This document shows, in pieces, positions 28,601 to 40,600 of a DNA stretch of 64,000 bases; within the stretch, counting starts at the first letter, position 1; every line of letters starts with the position of its first letter. The stretch is from Triops longicaudatus (lineage: Eukaryota; Arthropoda; Branchiopoda; Notostraca; Triopsidae), in contig JAGQDJ010000014.1 in NCBI GenBank assembly GCA_022885665.1, positions 62,001-126,000 of the forward strand, written 5' to 3'. Made by a program: the position numbers and the translations under genes. The notes beneath the pieces were generated by a model that searched no databases, was not told where the DNA came from, and saw only the letters and a list, made by a program, of their open reading frames with translations.

Positions 28601-31600
28601 ATTTGAACAGCTATTTACACAAGTTTTACCTACAGCAAACATAAGGAATCCGTGTGTTACATATTCGACCCGAACGTATCTAATGTAAAGTATGAAATAC
28701 AAAGACTACAGTACGCCACAAATGTTGGAAATTCCAACTAGGCTACGGCCACAGCACGTGCTCTATCCTGCAAAGCTTTAAAAGTATAATCAACGTTAGT
28801 GTGAACGTAGTTAAGAGCCTTAGGTTCTGTTGAAGACGGCATTACAGGATTGTTTCCAAAATCTGGATTGATTTTAAAATGTACAGATGAATCACGAAGT
28901 TTCCTTACGAAGGCTTTGAAAATTCCAGTCTTGTATCGGCTGCGCATTGAAATCGTTCTCATGTGTTTATGGCTTTATATTTATTACTTTGTAATGCTCG
29001 GGTCAGGAAAGGTTTGGTGGGTTCTTAACGAAAAATTATGACAACGTCAGACAATCTCCCGGGGCTGAAATAGTGTTTCAGTTTTCCCATTCGAATGTGC
29101 AAAGTGCATGTGGGGGAAATATTTGGAGTTATTACTCTAGTTCGTCACTTTCATGTTTGGAGGCCAAGGAAGGTTGGCACAGGGGAGATTAAGTTTTGGG
29201 TAAAAGGACTTTTAGCCCAGACGTGTGTTGGCATATATATCCGCGTATTAATATTGCAGTAAGTAAAAGCAGAGTCGGCTGAACAGCTGGGCGCTCTTTC
29301 TCAGATTCTTTATCATGAAAGACGTTGTAAGCTCAGTAGAGCAATAGCGTGTGCACGCTATTTCCTCTAACGAATGCAGAAGAACGCAGAAGGCAAAATG
29401 AAAATGACTTGTCTTCGAATTTCAATTAAGCAAGCTTTCTAATGAAAGAGCTCTCTTGATTGCAAGCCGGGGAGGGGGGTGAGGGTTAAGGGGGAAGGAA
29501 AAGGCACACACACATGCACACATACACACATACCCCAGACCTTCCACTACAACATATACACAAGACAAGACTTAAAAGTCAAGGAAAAGGAGGCAGGGTG
29601 GTTCGAGGGTGGCAGTGGTGGTGGTGGTAGTCAAGGCGCCCTCTGAAAAGAAGAAAGGCACAGCTTTCTGCATGGGTAATTTTATTTTGGTAGCTTTTCT
29701 TTGAGCCCGAAGCTCATCGACAGCCCAAGCAGATGAGAACTTTGCTTAATTCCAATCAATGCTCCCGCTCCCAGCCTCCTTGTAGCACATCGCAGACTTG
29801 AAAGCAATTTCCCGAAATTTCAAAAAGGGGAAGCGGGAGGGGGGGAAGAGTCAAATTATAGAAAGATACTGTGCTAGTGCTTCAGCCTTTAGCTTCGAGT
29901 TCTCCTCTTCTGTAAACACTCTAATGAGTACTCATTAGAAAAAAAAAGTCCTTTGAGCAACTTTTGGTTTGCTTCGGTTGACGAAAAAGCACGTATTGTG
30001 AAATTTTATTTGCCACCATGTAGTTTTTTTCCCATGTAATTTCTTCTTTCCTCCCCCCACAATTAATTGCTGATGCTCACAGGAGCTGAGTTTGTGTGGG
30101 GTGGCAAGGGGTGGTAAGGGGCGGTAGTGGTATTGCCTTGGCTGCCTGCCCTCGTCGCACAGACGGCAATTCCCGGGTCTGTAAAGCCTAAAAGTTCTCT
30201 CTCTTGAAAGTGCAGCAAATTCGGTTCTGTATAGAAACGCGTAGGCTAAGTTTATGTATGCGTGTATATATAACTTCATGGGTGCTTAGGGTTGGTGCGC
30301 CGCCTTTGGGGTCTTTTGCATCTTTTCGTTGTCGTAATGTTGCAGAGCTTAAAGACCGGGTGGTAAGGGGGGTGAGGGGGATCGATGATGCCAGTCGGGA
30401 TGCCGTTGCATAGGCCTAAATTGCCACTGTGCCTTGTTTAGAAAGAGGGCGGTGGTGGGGAGATGGATGGGTGGTCGGTGGGAGGAGAGCAAGAACATAC
30501 TTGACATTTTGCCCAACGCAAGACAAGTTTGTCTGCAGCAAAGAGAGCCATTGCAAGACTCAGCTTTCAGTTATTATGATTTGAAGGCAGAAAAAGAGGG
30601 AGGCTGGGTGGAAAGGGGGGGATGGGAGTTCAAGTTTGAGATGCGTTAAGAGATCAACGAGAGGAATCTCGGGGGTTAGCTGCAGCGAAGTATGGGAAGA
30701 CAAGTGTGACAAGGGAGGCGAAAAGAGAAATGAGTCTAAGAATCTTTTCCCCCAAGACAAGATACACACATATGAACGTTTTTGGGTGCTTGCAAGCTTT
30801 ACACATACACACACAGTGGAGCTTCATGCCATTGTCGTCATCGCCCTGGAAAGAGGAAATGAAAAGATTATTGATTTGTTGACGAAGAAGGGGGGAAAAT
30901 TGCGCACCGGGGCAAGAGTTGCTTTTGGAAGAAATGTTTCTTCTTTTGAGTTTTAAAGGGGGGTGTTAGTTAAGTGCTGATAGTGGGGCAAAACTTGGGG
31001 GGAGGCCCACTTTGCCGTTTTGCAAAGGACGTGTAGGCAAATCTTGCCCACTTTCCGCCCGTTTGGGTGCTCATTTACTTCGGCAGCCATATGCGAAGAA
31101 AGGAAATCGGTGCCTTGCTGCATTTTTAATTCGCTTTTAAGGCTGGTGTAACCGGCGAAGGGAACTCTCATCTGCGACGACGTATTGCAGAGCTGGATTT
31201 TTTTTCTGATTTTTATTCCACTTTTTTGTTATTATTATTTTGCCTAAAAAAATAGGGGGAAAGCCTTTATTGTGCGAACTGGGGCTATTTTCTTCCCATT
31301 AGTCAACATTTTGGTGACTAAATGGCGCCTTTTTTAGGCTTTTATAGAGTTTTCAGCTGAATGGGTAGGTAAAATATGTCTTTGCGGTCTTTTTTTGTGA
31401 CCCTTTGCCGTCTTCAGGTGTAACCTAATCGTATTCTCGTTTAGTTCGTGATAGCTTAGATACACGGGCATTAGGTTCCGTCTTGTTTTTCGTTGTTCTT
31501 TTTTGGTTCTTTTCGGGCTATTTTTTTTTCGTACGGTGGAGTTGACTGCGAATCTTGTCAAAAGTACTTAGTTCCTCTTGACTGAATTTTGTTCAGCTAA

Positions 31601-34600
31601 AGGGGGTATTCTTAAAGTTACAGGACGTTAACGAGAAAGTAATTTCGTTGTCTTATACTGAACACTACGGAAGTTAGTCTAATACTTTCACTTTCAATTT
31701 TGCCTCATTTGAATTAGCTGGTATTTTTAACCCAGGTGTTCACCCTTGTTCATACTATGCATTTCTTACGGGTTGAGAGTTCCGACTGTAGTTTCTAACG
31801 TGTAATGAGTAGGTCTCTTTTTACATTGATGAAATAAGGGCAAAGAAGTTTTAAAGAGAGCCTGAATCATCTTTGCCCAGGAATTCAGCCACCGTTTTGC
31901 AGTTGTTCGAATTGTTCTCATGATTTAGGGGCGAATTTTGGAAACTGCACCTTCTGCCTTGTTTGCAGAACACAAATGTATTCTTTAGTAACTTTCGTTG
32001 GTGAATCACCCTCGGCTTTGTCCCACAGTTGACACTCGATTTTGCCCTTGTTCACACTGTACGCGACCTAAGATAAGTGCGGCAAACCTAGTATTTTAAA
32101 AGCCCGCCGTGCGGAGAAATAGAGGAGGGACGGGACATTTTAAACGTCGCATAAACCGTACAAAACTCATGAACTACAAAGTCTTGGAAATTCAAAAAAT
32201 CAGAAATTTAGCAAATGCGACAAAGTTCAGGTCGGGAAAGTTTTATCGAAAGGCATTAAAATATACGCGAGAAAAATAAATAAAATGTGAATTTGTGATT
32301 TGCTTGATAAGAAATTAACCTTTGTGTTTTCGTTGCTGCGTTAAGTACCCGAAAACTATGTTAAAATGGTTTTTGCTTACAGGGTAAACCACAGAATAAC
32401 CACCTGAAAGCTCGGCCACAAGGATTCGAAAGTAAACTTACAGGAGACACGAAAACTGAAAAGTGGCGCTTTGATAAGGTTCGGACTAAACATTTTCTAC
32501 CAAGCTGTGTGTTGTGCAAATGGCGAAATAAAAAAAAATATTTTCACACTGCTAGAGCGTTACGATTCAACGGTTCGTATGCCTTACACCTGCAAATTTC
32601 GTAAATCTTTTCCAACTCTGCCATGCGCTTTTCTTGAAAATAGATCTGTCAGCTTTCTTACGGCAAAACACACGGCAATTTGTGTCCCCCCCTAGTCGAA
32701 ACTGTGTATGCGGCAGCACGTTTTGCACAATTGAAAGATCCTCTAGTTTCGGTTTGTTTGGCCTTATTTTTCGTCAACTTGAAGCGTGCAATATCTCGTT
32801 TGATAACCAGTACATTAGTTCATCTAATGCGTAAAATTTGTGGCTTGGGTTTTGTCTTCATGTGAAGTGAAAAATTAAGAACAAAAAAGTGTCTACACTG
32901 TCCCGTCCCTCCAATCTTGAACGAAGTTTGTGTCATGGGTGAGCATCATTCTGAACTAGCATTTGGAAAACCATATTTAGGTTTTGATATTTAAGCTTCG
33001 TTTTTGCCATAGTGCCTGTTATTGGATTAGTCTGGAGCAAATGCTGGAATACCAATATGTTAACCCTTTTTTTGCGGGTGTTCACATTAATTTCAAAGTT
33101 GCTTACATAATATATTAAATTACAGCCGAGACCTAATGACTGTATCACAATATACATATTTTACATGCTATGTACTCCGCGAGTTTATATTCTTTCTACC
33201 AGGGTATTCCAATAAGTAGAGCTATCCACATTGACGCCTGCGGTGTGCTCATGGTGTTTTTCAACATTGTCGGTCAATTTCTCGCTGTGGTATTTTATTA
33301 TAAAGCACTCATTATCCTCCTATTGTTTCCTCATGAAAGGAACGTGTTTCCTTTTAAGAAGTAAATAAAACTGTTTAATTAGCTTTCGGGTTCCTTAGTT
33401 TCCGGCAGCCATAGAAAAGTAGGAAGGGTTTTCATTTCCCAGACTGGGTTCAAAAAGTAGGTGAATCTTTTTTTTCTGAGCTTGCATATTTTACGCTTTG
33501 CTCATTCACCGTATGGTCTTCTTACATTACGATTCCAAGTGCGTCGCCCCAACCATCCAGCACATATGCATGATTGTTCGTTACAAGCCCAAAGAAAATA
33601 AGGGAAAAAAAGGAGAATGAAAAAGCTTTAGGCATTAAATAGCTGAGGCTGGTTTTATGACAGGTCGCCCAATCTCTCTTACATAGCAACGTCATTTGAA
33701 CTGCGTATAATTCGCTGTGGCCCCTTTCGCAACCCAACTCCCCAAACTTGTCTATAGCATATACATACATACATGCGAGGTAAAATGGTGTTCCCTTATT
33801 GCAATAGCCCCATCCACCATGACTATGGCATCTTTCTCGTTCTTTCTCATCTTTCCTCTTTTGTTTCGCCTCTTTGCGTGCTAACATAGCCAAACCATAA
33901 TAGTAGTTAGTACTAACTCCAGGTAAAAACATTTGAAGCCAACCATTGGAATAATAAATTAAGATAAAACCCCAAAAGGAGGCCCTCAGTTTCTGAAACC
34001 CAAAAATATTCGAAAACGAACTCCACAGTTGCAGGTTGTGTTCTCATCTCCTCATAACATCTGTTATGAACAGCCCTGAATGGGGTGGAGGGGTGGTAAC
34101 CCCCCTGACATGTGAATTAAAAGTATTACCCAACTGTTTTCTGCCGAGCTTTTACAATCCGAAATGCTTGGGCCATTTTATGACGCCCGGGCACCAGGTA
34201 GAAACAGGCATGTCAGATATGGATACGACAATAAGTTGTTCAACGAAAATGAGTGAGAAGAGAGAGAAAGAGAAAGAGTGAGAGAGAACAAAAAATCGTT
34301 GCGTAGCTTTTGCTTTGCTGGGTACAAAGCCAAGGCCAGACGCAAAATCTGCCTATAGGGCAAAAAAATAGATAATAAGTCCGTGAACCGAACATTGTTG
34401 CGGTGCTCATGTAACTTTATACCGTGGGGAGGGGATCAAGCCAAAGAGGAAAAAATTCTTCCTTACCTAAAATTCAACATTTTCCTTGTCGCTCAAAAAC
34501 CAGTTTACATCCAATACCTGAAAAATGTCCCTTTTGCTTGACTGTGTGCAAAGCTTTAAATTGAGGATGTAAGTGAAGAACAAGGGAAAGCCTTCGTGGG

Positions 34601-37600
34601 CTGTTAGCATGGATTGTCGTACACGGCAACTTGGGGGGGAGGGGGGAAAAAGACGACTAGAGAATAATTGATAAATAACCTGCTTTAGCCAAACACGACC
34701 GAACTGAGGAGCACTCCTGGCTAAGGGAGAGGGGGGTCAGCTTAGAGAGAAGGCATGAAACTGATAAGAATCAATTGGACCTGAAGTCCACGGAACTGGT
34801 GTCAAAAAAGTGGCCGACAAAAGTAATACAATCGGATTTTCAGCCGAAGTTCCAATATGGAAGAAAAATTGAATTTGTCGCTTTTATGAAGGAATATTTG
34901 GGAGGTATTACGCGGAAGTGACAGAAAAACTCCTGTAGGAGAGGTTGCTACAGGTGGAGTGGACTGTAATCGGATGTAAGAGACAAGGTCAAGAACGTTC
35001 CCTACGTCCACTAGTACGTAGTCAGCTCCTATGACAAAAAAAAGCAAGTTGTAGGCTGACCAAAGTACTACGCTTATTCGCATGTCAATGCCGGGTGTAT
35101 GAGACATGCTAAGGGAACAGTCAGCTCGTGCGGTTCTAGTATTGTTGAACTTGTATGCCTTTGGCACAAAAGTCTTTAAAAATTGAACCGATGCAAGGTT
35201 GAGGTCATTTGCACCTAAGGTTGATTGTTACTTGAAACCGGATATATAGAACAGCCATGTAAGATATTTTCGTACTTGATCCCTCTGTGTAGTAAAGCTC
35301 GGTTGTAAGAGACACGAAACCTTTAAAGTGTATCTTACGTCCGGGTTCCTTTTACGCGAGTGTGTATCACTTTGGAATCTGCAAATTGCTGTTTCAAGCA
35401 TGAGCGTCTTATAAACAGTTTCCTATTACACCCCACTCTTTTCATCACGCTTGCCATTACCATTTAAATTTCGACTCCCTGACCGCAATGTAACAGAAAA
35501 ACAAACTTCTACTTTTTTTTTTTGGTGTTCTGAGCTTGGTTGTAAGATGAACGAAAAAGACAGAAAAATTTATCTTATACCATGTTCTGTCCTATGAAAC
35601 GGAAAACTCGGCCTGGTCCACTGTTTAGGACAGGGGTCGGCAACCTTTGCCCTTTACGGGCCATTAAAGCTATATAAAGTGACTGCCGGCCGGATTAGCT
35701 AATTGAAATACTTAATCAGGTATTATTTAAGCACAAAATAAAGACTGGTCGTTTACAAATTATCCCTTTTTAATGAAATTATACTTAAACTTGTACAGAA
35801 ATGAGACTTTGTATGCTCTTTTGTACTCCGGATTTGCCATTTTACGTGAAACGTTATTCTCTGTCCGAGCACCGCGGGCCGGTTCCATTATGCGGGCCGT
35901 AGGTTGCTGGCAACTGGTTTAGGACTTATTCTATTTCTATGATTCCATAGCACGGATTAAAGCTCGCACTTTTTTAATCTCGAAAAGAAACAATCAAAAT
36001 GTCGACACTGCCTTTGAGAAAAAACATTCTGGAAATTTTTCTTTTGCTTTCTTTCTCAAAAGGCTTTGAAATAAAAAAAAATGTTTTACAGTATTTGGGA
36101 AGAATTCGTTCTTCAAAACATAGTTCTTTGAAGAATGTTTTAAACCCTTTCCTTTGTCTAATACAAAAGTCATAAAAGCGGGAAAAGCCCGGAACAACAC
36201 TGTTGCACCTTCAGTCGTGCCGAAAAAACCGCAGCTACCATTTTGGGGATCTTTTCGAAAGGCTTAGCCATAGTTTTATTAGCTGGCACGTTTATAGCAA
36301 TACTACTTCAGGGAAGGAAATTCTTATTTGTGTATTCGCAAAGTATAATAGGACCAACATGGTTTGTCTTCCTATACTGTAATAGCCTTAATTGTTAAGA
36401 AAACTTGGGATATGACGAGATAAGGCAAGGTTGATGTAGGCTATCATTTGCACGTGATACTGAAAAGGGGAAATGTTACTGTTGCTAAGTCGTCTTTACA
36501 GCCTTTTTCAAGTCTGTTTTTTTCACTTGTGATAATGAAAACGAACGGAAACTGAGCAACATTTTCTGATACTGACATACTTACAGACGCGATATGCAAT
36601 ACACCACGAACATATTATCAAGCTAGAGACACATCCAAAAATGGGCTTATCTCCCGTCATTGACGGTTTCAGAAAACCTTTAGCCATACATATTTCCGTT
36701 AAAAATGCTCCATATAAGAATTGTTCTAAGGCCCAGGATAAGCCTCATTAAACGACGTGGGGGATAGTTGCCTCTGTCTCTCTCGTCTCTTTCGTCATCT
36801 CCTTTTCCGAATTATGTACTTGAAGCTGGCTTCATTTCTAATCTTGATCACATGGTAAATGTGGCATCCGGCTTTTGGCCTATAAGGGCACAATTCCGCA
36901 ACTGGGATATTCATGTCCACTAAAAACCGTATCCGCAACGCACACCAGTAAATTAGTTTACGTTTATTTCCATTTCCTGGACGAAAGAAAAAGAGCGTTA
37001 AGAAGTAGAACAAAAAATGGGCTGAAAATGAATAGAGAAAAAAAAGTTCTGTATACTACATGGGCCAGTCTGAGTAATTTGGTAGGGAACATTTAACGAG
37101 TCCCGGGCCTATTCCTTGTTTATGAAGAGGGGCCCCAAACCTAAGCACATTCTTTACATGTAAGCAAGCGAATATGCTGGATTTTTCTGCTCGGCTGTGT
37201 AAGGTCTCTGTAGGCTTTTATAAACAAGAGAGGCTTAGGCTTCGTTTTTGAAGGGAGAGACGAAGAAGAAACCCGGGGATGTGTAAGAAGTAAATTAAGG
37301 TCAAGGCTTGCTTGCTTTTGCGTTGGCATTGCATGTCTGGCACCAACCGGCCCCTCATGTCATAATGTAACTGTATAGTACTTGTTAATGTGTATGACAC
37401 ATGAGCAGGCATGATGGGCGACGGGGGAAAGAGGGAAATGAGAGAAAGAAGATTGGGAAACGAAGGAATGCGGATAAGTGAGAAGGTAAAAGAAAAGGGA
37501 GACATGATAGGCCTAATCTTAGACGGAGCACCTGACGTTATGCGTAAGAAAGTTATTATTGAGTTGCTGCTACAGCCTATGGACTCAAATCAGATTAATT

Positions 37601-40600
37601 TAGAACCATGCGTATAGCCTTTGCCTATTACCCGCCTTCCCTTGCTTTATAATTAAGGCAAGCTAAAGAATGCGAACGCCACCTAGGAAATTACTACCGA
37701 AGAGTACGTAACCGTAGAAGAACAGAGTCATATGAAACTCGCTAGGTGGCGAAAGCGCACATGCAATTATTATCTGAAAATAAAACCGTTTGAAAAGTTG
37801 TCACGCTCGCGCCCTTTAGTGATTTTTGCAAGTGCGCTCGCTCATTCGCTCGCGAATCTAAACAAGAGCATGCTTTCATCCTCGCTGCTTTTCGTACTGC
37901 AGATGGCAGTGAAAGTGAAAATACAATTTCCGTAGAAAAAGCATTCACGTAAAAATAACATTCTTCGCATAGCATCGCAGATTAATTGCGTAACTTATGT
38001 TTATTGTTTGTGCTTATTAATGGGCTTTACGCTTATTTGCTTTAAAAGCATGTATCGGTTTTCTACAGTTAGATAGCGCCTCTGTACAAAGTAAAAAGCG
38101 TGCTCCACTCGTTGCAGCTCTGTTAACTGTGATGTTAATAGTGCCAAATTTAATTATAAACTTAAACCTAGTAGTGAAATATGCATCTTATGTTACTTGT
38201 AATTTGAACGGGACACATTCGGTACAATATTCCAGTCGTCTTCGAATAGAGCCTATTCATAAACCACTGTTCGACCTAATATGACCCTGTAAATCGATAG
38301 GATTTTAGCAGCTCTCGTGTGTTTCAGTATCTGCGTTGTTCTGCCACTGTTACGTTGCTTTGTTTAGCTTAGGCTTGTACGTATGTAAAAAAAAAAGGAT
38401 TTCAACGAAGTTCAACTCATTTCACTCCCTTAAAGGCAGTTGCAACTTCCAAGTTCTTGTCTTTCTTTTTACCTAAAAACAATTTCACTTCAGAAACCCG
38501 TCTTCGTAACAGCTTTTTGTACAAGCTCAAATCAAAGTCCAATTCCTAGCGAAAGAAATTGGACAAGTCCGTGAAATGCATTTTCATACAAATTGGCAAC
38601 TATCTACTGTAATTTTTAAATTTTGGAAGAATACTGAACTTACTAATACTCATCACTGAATAAATTTTTCATTGTATCTCAAAAACATAAGATTCTCAAT
38701 TACATACACAGTGATTCTTCAAGCGAGTAACTATTTGCAAAGGTACGATATTAATACTTAACGATATTAATACTAAAACGCAGGTCTTCCTTTTTTGGCC
38801 AGACTTCGATGCAGAATGATTAATTGGAAACAAATCAGAGTTTATATAGGACCTGTTAAGCTATTCCTTTCTACTAGCTACATTCTTAGAAGCTTAAAGT
38901 GAAGGCAGTATTTAACAAGCTACATCCAATTTTCCCTTATTTACCCTAATTAGCACATTTCGACTTTTGCATTTTTCTAAAGTGGAAAGGATAGACTAGC
39001 TGCGTCGTAGGTTCCTCGTCAAAAAGTTAAATTGATTCTATTGAAGTTTCTAGAAAGGAGTTGCCATTTTCTTTCAACATGCAAATCCATAAGGGTTAAA
39101 ATCCAACTCCCTTCCAAGGTCATCTCAAACAGTTGTTGCCAAATTAAGGGCAAGTTCAAATCGCTTGAAAAGAAGAGTTGCCGAACTTGACCAATTCCTC
39201 AACGAATCAATAAATAGGCTTAATCTGGACTTAAATGCAAATCAACTCCAATTCCGCACAAGCCTGCTGAAGAACCGTCCACTTTCGGATCTCAAGGGGC
39301 TTGTTCACACGGACTACATAAGGACATATAATATTTTACAATAAATTAACGTGAGTTTTGTTGATTAATACTACGAAATCTTTAATGAATTTGTGTATAA
39401 GACTGTTCTGGTTAAAGGATTTTATATAAAAAAATGTGGTTAGGAAATAGCTTTTACATATGCGTTGCACGTGTGTTTCTTCCCCTTCTGAATGGACCTT
39501 AAATATTCAGTCTTAAGCGATACAACTGTTGCCTTTTATGAGAGGTCAAGGTTTAAAAATAAAACTATCGTTCGCATTGTTCTCTGTCCTTCTCAATCGG
39601 ATCTTTCACGGTTTCTTGAAACGGATCGCAGATCTTTTAGCATGCCGCAGCTCTTTGAAAACGGACATAGGATCTTCGTAAACGGATCACGGATCTTTGC
39701 CAGCTAATCGCGATCTGAAATTAACAAACCAGATCGTGATCCGTAACGTATCAGAAGATCAATTTTTGCGATCCGGAACTATTTTGGATCTGATCCACCC
39801 ATATATGGTGACAAGGTTATATTACGCAACTTCGCGTTACACAACATTGCCATGCCGAAGTAGGGTGTTTTCACATAACATAATTCGACCAGATCGCAGT
39901 AAGGGACTAAAAAATTATCACCAAAATCAAAACCTTGACAAGTTCTAACAGGTATAATCGAGTTAAGTTTGTATAATAGGATCAGTAGTGCTGGGTCAAT
40001 TGGTACTATACAACCCAAGCTACGATCGTCTCTTACGACCCTTGCCTCCTTTCGTTCGTCGAGAAAAAGCAGAAAGCATTCTGATTTTCTTCTTGGCTAA
40101 TGTTCCGGTTGACGTGAGTTGGATGCAAGTTCATTAGCGACAAAGGAACAGGAGAAAATGCACATGTGTCTGCGTGGTTTCCACCTAATGTCCTGAATCC
40201 TGATCCTCTCCTGCGTCGCTAACCTGGCATTACAACATTTCTTCCCTGGGTCTTTTAAACACTCACGTCAAGCATATCCATGGCCCAAAATTCCCCCGCG
40301 CAAGCTCAAATCATAAAGGTACCAGTGCCCCACAGAAGAGAAAGGAGAAAAAAAAACTGAATTTGTTCTAAAAGCTTTTACGCCTCTCCTTCACCCTCAA
40401 TCCCCCAGTTCCCTGTCTTCCTTGCTCTGGTTCTCGATTTGCATGATGAAGTTTCAATTTTCGCCCTCCGAAAGAGCTTTAGCACCTCGTGCAAAAGGGC
40501 TTTGTGTCCCATCGCCTTACCTCTGCAATCTCAATCTCCAACTTCTATCTCTCTCGTCCCACCTTGCCCCTTTTTCGGTAATGAGATAATGTTGCTCCCT

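Noticed and set aside
28738..28962. 74-codon frame (-) with protein-like composition
   Set aside because: Looked plausible by eye, but there is no known family and no splice or promoter support.
34802..35167. 121-codon frame (-) with a hydrophobic stretch
   Set aside because: No homology I can recognise, no splice partners, and near repeat DNA.
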